Shown: positions 13,072-23,018 of the stretch, in pieces
How the letters are laid out: every line of letters starts with the position of its first letter
Position numbering within the stretch: position 1 is the stretch's first letter
NCBI GenBank assembly: GCA_963730305.1
Contig: CAVSRB010000007.1
Span: forward strand, 248,001-312,000
Direction: 5' to 3'
DNA: 64,000 nt
Source: CAMYMQ01 sp963730305
Lineage (GTDB): Bacteria; Pseudomonadota; Alphaproteobacteria; Bin65
Notes under the pieces: model-generated
Told to the model about the DNA's origin: nothing
Seen by the model: only the letters and a program-made list of their open reading frames with translations
Databases searched by the model: none
Translations under genes and position numbers: made by a program

Positions 13072-13854
13072 TCAGGTCGTGGGCGCGAGCCGTTCCATGG
13101 CGGCCCGGTGCAGTGCCGGATCGCCGGCCGCCAGGGTGAAGCCGTCGGAATCGAGGCCGAGCGGTGCGCCGGCCCAGTCGGTCATCACCCCGCCGGCGCC
13201 TTCGACCACCGGCACCAGGGCGAGATAGTCGTACGGCTGCATCGAGCCCTCGACGTGGAGGTCGACGAAACCGGAGGCGAGCAACCCGGCCGCGTAACAG
13301 TCACCGCCAAAGCGGGCCAGGCGGACGCTCTCCCGCAGCCGGTCGTAGCGCGCGGCGTGGTCGCCGGTGAACATGTCGGGAGTGGTCGTGAACATGGCCG
13401 CCTGGGCCAGGGTCGGGCACGCCCGGGTGTGGACCGGCGCGCCGTTCAGGGTGGTGCCGTGCCCCCGGGCGCCGAGCCAGCGCTCGCGCAGGATCGGTTG
13501 GTCGATCACGCCGAGGATCGGCTCGCCCTCCTCCAGGAGCGCGATCAAGGTGCCGAACAGCGGCACGCCCGAAATGAAGCTCTTGGTGCCGTCGATCGGG
13601 TCGATCACCCAGACGTGGCGGGCGTCGGCCCGCTCGCTGCCGTGCTCTTCGCCGATGATGCCGTGGTCGGGATGATGGTCGCGGATCATCGACCGGATCG
13701 CCGCCTCGGTCTCCCGGTCGGCAATCGTCACCGGGCTCTCGTCGGGCTTGTCCTCGACCGCGATCGGCGTGCGGAAATAGGGCCGGATCACGTCCCCCGC
13801 CGCGTCGGCGAGGGCGCCCACGAAGTCGATCAGCGACTGGGGGCAAGCGGGCAT
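13072..13854 (-). CDS. Inositol-monophosphatase-family phosphatase, HisN-like (histidinol-phosphatase)
   Basis: A 260-residue Mg-dependent phosphatase of the IMPase fold. Metal-binding motifs are GIIGEEHGSE (Glu), WVIDPIDGTKSFISG (the DPxDGT motif) and the C-terminal QPYDYLALVPVVEGAGG, where the usual WD is replaced by YD. The KSFI rather than NFV after the DGT motif, and the length, fit the HisN branch, which releases phosphate from histidinol phosphate. ATG at 13854 (MPACPQSLIDF) was chosen over a GTG two codons upstream. It ends 96 bases from the yejA start and is preceded by the cytochrome gene on the same strand. A role in inositol phosphate or nucleotide turnover is possible. Confidence 0.8.
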   Translation of the reverse strand: MPACPQSLIDFVGALADAAGDVIRPYFRTPIAVEDKPDESPVTIADRETEAAIRSMIRDHHPDHGIIGEEHGSERADARHVWVIDPIDGTKSFISGVPLFGTLIALLEEGEPILGVIDQPILRERWLGARGHGTTLNGAPVHTRACPTLAQAAMFTTTPDMFTGDHAARYDRLRESVRLARFGGDCYAAGLLASGFVDLHVEGSMQPYDYLALVPVVEGAGGVMTDWAGAPLGLDSDGFTLAAGDPALHRAAMERLAPTT

Positions 13855-13879
13855 CGCCACCGCCCCGGCGGCGGCCCGT

Positions 13880-14758
13880 CTACTCCGACTTCTTCTCCGG
13901 CTCTTTCTTCGTGTCCGGAGCCGGCGCGGTCTTGTCCGCGGGCTTGGTCTCGGCCGGCGCCTTCGGCTCGGTCTTCATCGGCGCCTCGGACTTCTTCTCG
14001 GGCGCCGGCTTGGTCTCCGGCTCCTTCTTCATCTCCGGCGCGGGCTTGGCCGGGGGAGTCTTCTTGGCCTCGTCCGGCTTGGGCGCCGGCGCCTTCTCCG
14101 GCGCCTTCTTCATCGGCGGGGCCGGCTTGGTCGGCGAGGTCTTCTTGGCCTCGTCCTTCTTCGGCGCCGGCGTCTTGCCGGGCGCGGTCTTCTTGTCGCC
14201 TTCCGGCTTGGCCGGCTCGGTCTTGGCGGCGGGCTCGACCTTCGGCAGCGGCAGCGGGTTGTCGGCCTGGGTCCGCAGGTAGGCGATGACGTCGGCGCGC
14301 TGCTTCCACTTCTTCAAGTGGAAGGTCATCTTGGTCCCCTTGACCATGGCGCTGGGGTTCGGGAGGTAATGGTAGAGGTGCGCGTAGGTCCAGGTGCCGC
14401 CGATCTTCTTGAAGCCGGACGAATAGGAATAGCCGGGGTGCTTGCCACGCGGACGGCCGACGACGCCGTAGAGGTTCGGGCCGACCTTGTTGGCGCCGCC
14501 CTTGTTCCAGGTGTGGCACGAGCTGCACTTGGCCTTGACCAGCGCCGCGCCCTTCTTCACGTCGGCCTGCGCCAGCGCCTGTCCGACCGGCGGCTCCTTC
14601 TCCGCCGGCTTCTTCACCGGCGTCGTGCTGGGCACCTGCTCGCCGGTGGTGTGGACGGCCATGTGCACTTCGGGGATCAGCAGGTCCCCGATCTTGCTGA
14701 TGACCATTGCACTCAGGGCGGTGAACAGGACAGCGCCGGCGATCTTGTTGAATTCCAT
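13880..14758 (-). CDS. Membrane-anchored c-type cytochrome with long Lys/Pro-rich C-terminal tail
   Basis: A 292-residue class I cytochrome c related to the membrane-anchored CycM type. Residues about 5-28 form an uncleaved N-terminal membrane anchor. The haem motif is CSSCH (Cys78, Cys81, His82), followed by KVGPNLYGVVGRPRG, and the likely methionine ligand lies in KGTKMTFHLKKW. The cytochrome domain ends near residue 168. Beyond it are some 120 residues of Lys, Pro, Ala and Glu, including a repeated block of about 27 residues that begins DEAKKT each time. CycM relatives are usually under 200 residues, so this tail is unusual. The family carries electrons from the bc1 complex to the terminal oxidase on the periplasmic side. 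It is divergent from kdsB. Confidence 0.88.
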   Translation of the reverse strand: MEFNKIAGAVLFTALSAMVISKIGDLLIPEVHMAVHTTGEQVPSTTPVKKPAEKEPPVGQALAQADVKKGAALVKAKCSSCHTWNKGGANKVGPNLYGVVGRPRGKHPGYSYSSGFKKIGGTWTYAHLYHYLPNPSAMVKGTKMTFHLKKWKQRADVIAYLRTQADNPLPLPKVEPAAKTEPAKPEGDKKTAPGKTPAPKKDEAKKTSPTKPAPPMKKAPEKAPAPKPDEAKKTPPAKPAPEMKKEPETKPAPEKKSEAPMKTEPKAPAETKPADKTAPAPDTKKEPEKKSE

Positions 14759-14961
14759 GGCTTTTCCGTTCCGGTGGGTCTAACCGTTCCCGCAAAGCCG
14801 TGCCGCATCGACACCCCGTGGCCGACACGTCTGCGACGGTCTCTGGAACTGACGGTGCGGTTATAGGAGGGGCACGAACAGCCGTCACCCGTCGCCGCTG
14901 TCGCGTTCGGGCGGCATAATGTCGCATAACCTAGCGCAACGCGGCACGGTAACGGGATTCC

Positions 14962-15729
14962 ATGACAGATCGCCCCTCGCCCCTCATCGTCATTCCGGCC
15001 CGCCTGGCGGCGTCGCGCCTGCCCGGCAAGCCGCTCGCCGATATCGGCGGCGTGCCGATGATCGTCCACGTCTGGCGCCGCGCCGTGGCCGCCGGGGTCG
15101 GGCGCGTGGTCGTGGCCTGTGGCGATGCACCGATCGCCGAGGCCGTCGCCGCCGCCGGCGGCGAGGCGGTGATGACCGAGCCGGACCTGCCGTCGGGCTC
15201 CGACCGGGTCCACGCCGCCGCCGCAGCGGTCGATCCGGCGGGCGACCACGACGTCGTCGTCAACCTCCAGGGCGACCTGCCGGTGATCGACCCGGCGATC
15301 ATCCGCGCCGCGCTCGACCCGCTCGCCGATCCGGCGGTCGACGTCGCCACGCTCGCCGCCGTGATCGTCGAGCCGCACGAACGCGACGACCCGAACGTGG
15401 TCAAGGCGGTGCTCGCCGCACGCGCGGGCGACCGGATCGCCCGGGCGCTCTATTTCACCCGGGCGACGGCGCCGTCGGGCGACGGGCCGCTGTGGCACCA
15501 CATCGGCATCTACGCCTTCCGGCGCGCGGCGCTCGCCCGCTTCGTCGCGCTGCCGCCCGGCGTCCTCGAACAGCGCGAGAAGCTCGAGCAGCTCCGCGCG
15601 CTCGAGGCGGGCATGCGCATCGACGCGGCGATCGTCGACGGCGTACCCTTCGGCGTCGACACACCCGCCGACCTGGAGCGCGCCCGCGCCCTGATCGCCG
15701 CCCAGAATTCCGACCACCAGCAAGGATGA
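14962..15729 (+). CDS. kdsB: 3-deoxy-manno-octulosonate cytidylyltransferase
   Basis: A 255-residue enzyme that activates KDO as CMP-KDO for lipopolysaccharide core synthesis in the cytoplasm. The N-terminus VIPARLAASRLPGKPL with IGGVPMIVHVWRRA is diagnostic. VVNLQGDLPVIDP holds the metal-binding Asp, and LWHHIGIYAFRRAAL and REKLEQLRALEAGMRI are the conserved C-terminal segments. The ATG at 14962 gives a full-length protein. pheA follows four bases after the stop, so the two are co-transcribed. The presence of kdsB implies an LPS-bearing Gram-negative host. Confidence 0.95.
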   Translation: MTDRPSPLIVIPARLAASRLPGKPLADIGGVPMIVHVWRRAVAAGVGRVVVACGDAPIAEAVAAAGGEAVMTEPDLPSGSDRVHAAAAAVDPAGDHDVVVNLQGDLPVIDPAIIRAALDPLADPAVDVATLAAVIVEPHERDDPNVVKAVLAARAGDRIARALYFTRATAPSGDGPLWHHIGIYAFRRAALARFVALPPGVLEQREKLEQLRALEAGMRIDAAIVDGVPFGVDTPADLERARALIAAQNSDHQQG

Positions 15730-15733
15730 GACC

Positions 15734-16612
15734 GTGACCGCCGTGGCAGAAGCAGACAATCGGATCGCCTTCCAGGGCGAACCCGGCGCCTATTCCAACC
15801 TGGCCTGCCGCGAGGTGTTTCCGGAGATGGAGCCGCTGCCCTGCACCAGCTTCGAGGACACTTTCGGGGCGGTCCGCGACGGCCACGCCCGGCTGGCGAT
15901 GATCCCGATCGACAACTCGGTCGCCGGCCGCGTCGCCGACATCCACCGCCTGCTGCCCAAATCGGGGCTGCACATCATCGGCGAGCATTTCCAGCGGGTC
16001 GAACACTGCCTGTTGAGCGTGCCGGGTGCGGCCGAGAGCGACCTGCGCGAGGTCCACAGCCATATCCACGCGCTCGGCCAATGCCGCAACCTGATCGCCG
16101 AGCTCGGCGTCAAGGCGGTCGTCCATACCGATACCGCCGGCGCCGCGCGGGACGTGGCGCTATGGGCCGACCCGACAAAAGGCGCGATCTCCTCGGCGCT
16201 GGCCGCCGAGCAGTACGGGCTGGAGATCAAGCGCACCAACATCGAGGACGCCGAGCACAACACCACCCGCTTCCTGATCATGAGCCGCGAGGCCCGGATA
16301 CCGGCGGCGGGATCGGGTCCGGTCGTCACCTCGATCGTGTTCCGGGTGCGCAGCGTCCCGGCCGCACTCTACAAGGCGCTGGGCGGGTTCGCGACCAACC
16401 AGGTCAACATCACCAAGCTGGAAAGCTACATCGTCGACGGCGCCTTCACGGTCGCGCAGTTCTACGCCGACCTCGACGGCCACCCGGACGACCAGGCGAT
16501 GAAGTTCGCCTTCGAGGAGCTCGATTTCTTCACCACCGAGTGGTCGGCGCTGGGCACCTACCCCGCCAACCCGTTCCGGCAGGGGCCGGTCTACAACGGC
16601 GGCGGGTCGTAG
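15734..16612 (+). CDS. pheA: Prephenate dehydratase
   Basis: A 292-residue monofunctional prephenate dehydratase converting prephenate to phenylpyruvate in phenylalanine synthesis. The catalytic domain begins IAFQGEPGAYSNLA and contains the conserved TTRFLIMSR near residue 185. A C-terminal ACT domain (SIVFRVRSVPAALYKALGG ... NITKLESY) follows, which in the family binds phenylalanine for feedback inhibition. There is no chorismate mutase domain, as is normal for alphaproteobacteria. It starts with GTG four bases after kdsB; no better ATG is nearby. It is convergent with ctaA, 16 bases away. Confidence 0.95.
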   Translation: MTAVAEADNRIAFQGEPGAYSNLACREVFPEMEPLPCTSFEDTFGAVRDGHARLAMIPIDNSVAGRVADIHRLLPKSGLHIIGEHFQRVEHCLLSVPGAAESDLREVHSHIHALGQCRNLIAELGVKAVVHTDTAGAARDVALWADPTKGAISSALAAEQYGLEIKRTNIEDAEHNTTRFLIMSREARIPAAGSGPVVTSIVFRVRSVPAALYKALGGFATNQVNITKLESYIVDGAFTVAQFYADLDGHPDDQAMKFAFEELDFFTTEWSALGTYPANPFRQGPVYNGGGS

Positions 16613-16628
16613 CCGGCGGCCGCCCGCG

Positions 16629-17711
16629 TCAGCCGAACTGCCGCACCGACAGGATCGTCTCCATGTGCGCCGGCCCGGTCCGGCGGAAGCTGTGGGCGAG
16701 CCAGACCGCACAGGTGATCACCACCATCGCCCAGGCCTGGTGGAGCACGCCCAGCCACACCGGGACCGCCAGCAGCAGGGTCGTGATCCCGAGCCCGGCC
16801 TGGATCATCACGGCGAGCAGCAGCAGGCTCGCCGCGCCGCGGACGCCGGGCTGCTCGGCGCGGATCATGGCCGCGAGCCAGAGCAGGAAGACGCTGGTCA
16901 GGGTCAGGATGGCGAGGACCCGGTGGTTGAACTGCACCGCCACCGGATTGCTGACGACGTTGGTGAAGAAGCCCGGCAGGGTCAGATAGTCCGCCGGCAC
17001 CCATCGGCCGCCCATCAGCGGGAAGGTGTTGTAGATCTTGCCGGCGTCGAGCCCGGCGGTGAACGCGCCATAGACCACGGTCAGCGCGATCAGCAGGAAG
17101 ACGATCCGCGCGGCGCTGCGCAACCCGTTCGGCTCGTGCTCGTCGCTGCGCGGCGCGACCAGCCCGAACATGAACCAGAGCGTGTAGACGTAGATCAGGA
17201 TCGCCGTACCCAGGTGGGCGGCGAGACGGAAATGGCTGACCGATGGCCGGTCGACCAGACCGCTCGCGACCATGTACCAGCCGAGCGCGCCCTGCAGGCC
17301 GCCGAGCACGAACAGCACGATCAGGTGCGGCGTCATCGCCAGGCTGAGCCGGCGGCGGACCAGCAGGTAGACGAAGCCGACGAAGAAGACCACGCCGATC
17401 AGCCGGCCCCAGACCCGATGGATGAACTCGAGCCAGAAGATGCTCTTGAAGCCCGCCAGGGTGAGGTCGGGGAACTCCTTCTTGAACTGCGGCGTCGCCT
17501 GGTACTTGTGGAACAGGGTCTGCCAGTCGGCGGTGCTCATCGGCGGCAGCCAGCCCGACAGCGGCTTCCACTCGACCATCGACAGGCCGGATTCGGTCAG
17601 CCGGGTCAGCCCGCCCAGCACGACCATGATGAAGATCATCGCGGCGACCAGCACCAGCCAGCGGACGACCGACGGATGGATCTGCCTGACAGGTGCGAAC
17701 GGCGACGTCAT
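16629..17711 (-). CDS. ctaA: Haem A synthase (CtaA/Cox15)
   Basis: A 360-residue multi-pass membrane enzyme that hydroxylates the C8 methyl of haem O to give haem A for aa3-type oxidases. It has the Cox15 type-2 layout with eight hydrophobic helices. Haem-ligand histidines sit in EFIHRVWGR, SHFRLAAHLG, QFNHRVLA and VLHQAWAM. The GGLTRLTESGLSMVEWKPLSG segment (17569-17631) is a strong family signature. The start at MTSPFAPVRQIHPS (17711) was preferred over an in-frame ATG 27 codons upstream, whose extra residues are unlike the family. Haem A implies aerobic respiration with an aa3 oxidase, consistent with the cytochrome c gene 2 kb away. Confidence 0.94.
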   Translation of the reverse strand: MTSPFAPVRQIHPSVVRWLVLVAAMIFIMVVLGGLTRLTESGLSMVEWKPLSGWLPPMSTADWQTLFHKYQATPQFKKEFPDLTLAGFKSIFWLEFIHRVWGRLIGVVFFVGFVYLLVRRRLSLAMTPHLIVLFVLGGLQGALGWYMVASGLVDRPSVSHFRLAAHLGTAILIYVYTLWFMFGLVAPRSDEHEPNGLRSAARIVFLLIALTVVYGAFTAGLDAGKIYNTFPLMGGRWVPADYLTLPGFFTNVVSNPVAVQFNHRVLAILTLTSVFLLWLAAMIRAEQPGVRGAASLLLLAVMIQAGLGITTLLLAVPVWLGVLHQAWAMVVITCAVWLAHSFRRTGPAHMETILSVRQFG

Positions 17712-17851
17712 GGCGTGCGTCAATTTCCCCCGTGGGACGGATTGGGATTCGGGACCGCCCCTTTTTCCATTTGTGGTAAACGGTCGCGGCAAAAATAGGG
17801 CCGAGTCATCCGCAAGGCCACGTCTTCGGGAGGCACCGCAAGAGGCAAGTC

Positions 17852-19436
<1,585 letters not shown>

Positions 19437-19481
19437 GTCGCCGGCGTCGCCGCGCCCGGGCGGCGCGAAAGGTATGCCGAA

Positions 19482-19508
19482 GGTTATCATCGGTTATCTT
19501 TGGTTATC
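19482..19508 (+). repeat. Ten-base-phased GGTTATC triplet, copy 2
   Basis: GGTTATC occurs three times at ten- and ten-base intervals on the plus strand, 46 bases after the CoA ligase stop. The preceding bases CCGAA match the flank CGCGAA of the copy at 40301. The copy at 7199-7229 is in the opposite orientation. Confidence 0.8.
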
Positions 19509-19580
19509 GGGGCTGGGGCGGCGGCCTGCGATGTCAGGTTTTGTCAGGTTCGGGCACGGTGACGGTCGTTCGGTCGCGGA

Positions 19581-19610
19581 CGTCATCATTTGTCATCATT
19601 CGTCATCATC
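19581..19610 (+). repeat. Three tandem decamers of the GTCATCATTY type
   Basis: CGTCATCATT, TGTCATCATT and CGTCATCATC are adjacent in tandem, so the same seven-base core GTCATCA recurs every ten bases. A two-copy relative with core TGTCAGGTT lies at 19531-19550. The period equals one DNA helical turn. Confidence 0.7.
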
Positions 19611-19763
19611 CGGGGCCGCCCGGTAGCCGCTGGGCCCCGGATCGGCCTGACGGCCGTTCCGGGATGCACGGATGCGGCAGCCCCTCTCCAGAATTGCGTT
19701 CGCGGGCGGTCGCCGATCCCTTGGAGATGGCGTTCTTAGGAATAATTTCAAGATCGTCGATCG

Positions 19764-19842
19764 CGTAGGGGCGGGTTTCCAACCCGCCCGAACGGCGCCC
19801 GATTCGCCCTCGGTGCGGGCGGGTTGGAAACCCGCCCCTACG
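19764..19842. repeat. REP-like paired palindrome, copy A (perfect 27-bp arms)
   Basis: The left arm (19764-19790, CGTAGGGGCGGGTTTCC...) and the right arm (19816-19842, ending AAACCCGCCCCTACG) are perfect reverse complements around a 25-base loop. Each arm is itself a small hairpin (GGGCGGGTTT/AACCCGCCC). Related elements are at 37955-38045 and 45803-45881. The paired inverted arrangement resembles BIME-type REP elements. Confidence 0.85.
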
Positions 19843-19882
19843 GAGGTCGCGACGGTGTGCGCCGGCCTCCTCTTCCCCGGAC

Positions 19883-21033
19883 TCAGCCTTTCAGCAGCGC
19901 CCGCGCGATCACGACGTTCTGGATCTCGGTCGTGCCGTCCAGGAACTGGGCCACCTTGGCCATCGCCAGGTGGCGGGCGAGCGGGTGGTCGTGGGTCAGG
20001 CCCCAGGCGCCCATCGCCTGCATGCAGTCGGCCAGCCGCGCGAGCGCGACGCGGGTGGCGAACTTCTTGGCGTGGGCGGCGAGCACGGCCGCGTCGCCGG
20101 CCCCGTCGCCACCGTCGAGCGCCGCCGCAGCGCGGTCGGCGAGGGACCGCGCGGCCTCCAGGTCGGTCGCCACGTCGGCGAGCATCCACTGGATGCCCTG
20201 GAAGTCGGTCACCGCCCGGCCGAACAGGTGCCGCTCGCGGGCGAAGGCGATCGCCGCGTCGAGGCCGGCGCCGAGCATGCCGCAGCAGGCGGCGGCGACG
20301 TTGGCCCGCGCCGTGTCGATCCCCGCCATCGCCGCCTTGAAGCCCGCGCCGGCGGGAATGAACAGGCCGTCGGCATCGACCCGGGCGCCGGCGAAGGTGA
20401 AGCCGCCGGCGCCGAGCGCATGGCCGCCGAGCATCCGGTAGGCCGGCTGGCGGGTCACGCCCGGCGCCGACGCGTCGATCAGGAAGCAGGCGATGCCACG
20501 GTGGCCCTGGTCCGCGGGTCGGTCTGGGCGTAGACGCTCAGCAGGTCGGCGACGGCGGCGTTGCTGACCCAGGCCTTGTCGCCGTCGATCGCCCAGCCGT
20601 CGCCGTCGCGCCGCGCCGTGGTGCGGACCGCGGCGGCGTCGCTGCCACCCTGCGGCTCGGTCAGCAGGAAGGCGCCGATCCGCCGGCCGGCGAGCAGGTC
20701 GGGCAGGTGCGTATCGATGTGATAGGGCTGGCCATTGCGGGCGATGTTGCCGGCGAGGCCGTTGTGGACCGCCAGCGCGAAGGCTGCCGCGAAGTCGGCG
20801 GCGGCCAGCGTCGCCATCACGCGGGCCATCGCCCCGGCCCCCAGCCCCTGGCCGCCCAGCTCGGTCGGCACGGTCAGCCCGCACAGGCCGGCGGCCCCGG
20901 CCGCCTCGAACAGCGCGCGCGGCGCGGTGCGCTCGATCTCCCACCGCGCGGCGTTGGGCGCGATCACCGCGCGGGCGAAGTCGGCCGCCGTATCGACGAC
21001 CCGCTGTTCATGGTCTTTGAGCTGTCCCGCCAT
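19883..21033 (-). CDS. Acyl-CoA dehydrogenase (frameshifted)
   Basis: An FAD-dependent acyl-CoA dehydrogenase of about 383 residues that introduces the alpha-beta double bond into an acyl-CoA. N-terminal helical segments are followed by FLLTEPQGGSDAAAVRTTA, the FAD-binding strand. The C-terminal helical domain ends in FLDGTTEIQNVVIARALLKG, where the Glu of GTTE is the usual catalytic base. The start MAGQLKDHEQRVVDTA at 21033 was chosen because the longer frame is antisense-like sequence. One break near 20505 shifts the frame within the middle domain (before ACFLIDA). It is 31 bases downstream of the PLP enzyme on the same strand, so the two may be co-transcribed. Confidence 0.87.
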
Positions 21034-21064
21034 GAAGTCCGCGCCTCCCCGCGCCCGTCGCCGC

Positions 21065-22236
21065 CTAGACGGCGGCCAGTCCCCGCTCGAGGTCGGCGAG
21101 CAGGTCGTCGACATGCTCGACGCCGACCGACAGCCGCAGCAGGTTGGCGGGCACGTCGGTCAGGCCGCCCTCCACCGTCGCGCGGTGCTCGATCAGCGAT
21201 TCGACGCCGCCGAGCGACGTCGCCGGGATGATCGTCTCGAGGCCCGCGACAAGGCCAGCGCCGCGTCCGCCCCGCCCTCGACCAGGATCGACAGCATGCC
21301 CCCGAACCCGCCGCGCATCTGGCGCGCCGCGATGGCGTGGCCGGGATGATCGGGCAGGCCCGGATAGAGCACGCCGGCGATACCTTGCCGGTTCGCCAGC
21401 CATTCCGCGATCTTCAGCGCGCTCGCGCATTGCAGGCGCAGCCGGGGCACCAAGGTGCGCAGGCCGCGCAGCAGCAGCCAGGCCTCGAACGGGCCGAGCA
21501 GCGCGCCGGCGTCGTGCCGGTCCTGCCGGATCGCAACCCAGCGCTCGTCCTCGGCCCGCGCGACCAGCACGCCGGCGAGCACGTCGGAATGGCCGTTGAG
21601 ATACTTGGTCGCCGAGTGCATGACCACGTCCGCGCCGAGGGCGAGCGGGTTGGTCAGCACGGGCGTCGCCACCGTGTTGTCGACCGCCAGGATCGCGCCC
21701 GCGGCGTGGGCCGCGTCGGCCGCGGCCGCGATGTCGACCACGTCCCAGGTCGGGTTGGCCGGGGTCTCGATCCACACCGCCGAAGCCCCTGGCGCCAGGG
21801 CGCGCGCGAGCGCGTCCGGCTCCCGCGGATCGAACTCGGCGAGCGCGACGCCGCGCCGGGAGGCGAAGCCGCGCACCCATTTCAGCGTATTGAAGTAGCC
21901 GCGCGACTGGACGACCAGCCGGTCGCCGGCTTGGAAGCTGCGGAAGAAGGCGGCGATCGCCGCCATGCCCGAGGGGAAGACCAGCGCGGCCGCGCCGCCC
22001 TCGAGCCGGCACATCACCTGCTCGAACACCTCGTAGATCGGCGCGTTGTCGCGGGCGTACTCCCGGCCCGCCTCTGTCAACGCGTAGTCCTTGTCACGCG
22101 CGAAGGTGGTCGACGGCTGGATCGGCGGCGCGATGCCGCCGGTCGCGCGATCGATATAGTGGCCGATCTGGGCGGCGATCGTGTCGATATGCCGGTCGTC
22201 CGGGCCGGCCGGCGGAGGTGCGGTGCGTTCGGCCAT
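21065..22236 (-). CDS. Cys/Met-metabolism PLP-dependent enzyme (cystathionine gamma-synthase/beta-lyase family, frameshifted)
   Basis: A PLP enzyme of about 390 residues from the trans-sulfuration family. The order of segments is normal: IQPSTTFARDKDYALTEAG, then GGAAALVFPSGMAAI (PLP phosphate loop), IETPANPTWDVVDI, DNTVATPVLTNPLALGAD and VMHSATKYLNGHSDVLAG with the Schiff-base lysine. A C-terminal domain with SLGGVESLIEHRA follows. One frame break lies near 21252, inside the C-terminal domain. The start MAERTAPPPAG at 22236 follows a GAGGGGA-like ribosome site; a much longer upstream frame is not family-like. Whether it is a gamma-synthase, beta-lyase or gamma-lyase cannot be read from the sequence. 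It is divergent from the 4-hydroxybenzoyl-CoA reductase genes. Confidence 0.85.
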
Positions 22237-22375
22237 ATCGTCCCCTCCAGGATAGGGCCGGTCTAGAGCGCCGCACCCGCTTGTGCAATCGGGACGTTGC
22301 CGCGTCGTCCCGGTCGGCGCCGCCGCCATGATTCCGGCCGGGGCTCCCGAACGCCCCTTGTCTGGCCGCGCCAGT

Positions 22376-22415
22376 TTGTATAGAGTACAGATAATTTGCC
22401 ACCCAAACAATTTGG
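22376..22415. promoter_or_regulatory. Candidate operator/promoter DNA upstream of the 4-hydroxybenzoyl-CoA reductase genes
   Basis: The divergent gap contains an AT-richer patch with two short dyads: TGTATAGAGTACA (TGTA/TACA arms) at about 22378-22390 and CCAAACAATTTGG at 22403-22415. They sit 65-105 bases upstream of the small-subunit start. They may be a regulator-binding site for this operon or for the PLP gene. I cannot assign the regulator. Confidence 0.35.
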
Positions 22416-22480
22416 CGGCCCGCATAAATCGGGCACGCCAGCAGGAAACCCCTGTAGGAAGCCCCAAAAAGGGAACCCCC

Positions 22481-22984
22481 ATGGCCAAGCGTTTGATCAG
22501 CTTCACGCTCAACGGCAAGCAGCACGACGGCGTCGCGCCGGACAACACGCTGCTGCTCGACTACCTGCGCGAGGGACTGAAGCTCACCGGCACCAAGACC
22601 GGCTGCGACGGCGGCGAGTGCGGCGCCTGCACCGTGCTGGTCGACGGCCGGCCGCAGCTGTCCTGCCTGACCCTGGTCGGCCAGGTCGAGGGCAAGCGCG
22701 TCGAGACCGTCGAGGCGATGGCCGTCAACGGCCACCTGTCGCCGGTCCAGGAAGGTTTCCACGTCAAGCTCGGCTCGCAGTGCGGCGCCTGCACGCCCGG
22801 CTTCATCGTCGCCACCGAGGGCCTGCTGCGCGAGAACCAGAACCCGACCGACGACGACATCCGCGCCGCGCTGGGCAGCAACATCTGCCGCTGCACCGGC
22901 TACATCAAGATTTTCGAAGCCGTCCACTACGCCGCCGCCAAGATGCGCGGCGAAGAACCCGCCCCGTACCCGAAGGTCGCCTGA
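22481..22984 (+). CDS. hcrC: 4-hydroxybenzoyl-CoA reductase, small [2Fe-2S] subunit (HcrC-type)
   Basis: A 167-residue xanthine-oxidase-family small subunit carrying two [2Fe-2S] clusters that pass electrons between molybdenum and FAD subunits. The plant-ferredoxin-type cluster is bound by Cys42, 47, 50 and 62 (GCDGGECGACTVLVDG), and the second by Cys101, 104, 136 and 138 (CGACTPGF and CRCTGY). Length and spacing are typical. The start ATG at 22481 follows a GGGAAC stretch. The HcrC assignment rests on the neighbouring beta subunit, which has the [4Fe-4S] insertion specific to this enzyme; by itself this subunit would only be called xanthine-dehydrogenase family. Confidence 0.87.
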   Translation: MAKRLISFTLNGKQHDGVAPDNTLLLDYLREGLKLTGTKTGCDGGECGACTVLVDGRPQLSCLTLVGQVEGKRVETVEAMAVNGHLSPVQEGFHVKLGSQCGACTPGFIVATEGLLRENQNPTDDDIRAALGSNICRCTGYIKIFEAVHYAAAKMRGEEPAPYPKVA

Positions 22985-23018
22985 CCGGCGCCCGGCAAGC
23001 CACAAGGAAGCGGCATCC

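Larger units (their letters stand above)
19437..19882. other. 446-base intergenic region rich in short direct and inverted repeats
   Basis: No convincing gene is present between the convergent CoA ligase and acyl-CoA dehydrogenase. The region holds three sets of ten-base-phased direct repeats: GGTTATC three times at 19482-19508, TGTCAGGTT twice at 19531-19550 and GTCATCAT three times at 19581-19610. A perfect 27-base inverted repeat follows at 19764-19842. The rest looks like decayed palindromic elements, for example CCGGATCGGCC...CCGTTCCGGGATG near 19640. Confidence 0.7.

Noticed and set aside
17712..17792. Longer N-terminus for haem A synthase
   Set aside because: The 27 extra residues are polar and unlike the family; the ATG at 17711 gives the standard cytoplasmic start.
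19482..19610. Possible CRISPR-like or miniature repeat array
   Set aside because: The repeat units are only 7-10 bases, without spacers of constant length, and no cas genes are present.
22237..22480. SAM-type riboswitch upstream of the Cys/Met PLP enzyme
   Set aside because: I could not draw the pairing or conserved core of SAM-I, SAM-II or SAM/SAH elements on the minus strand.
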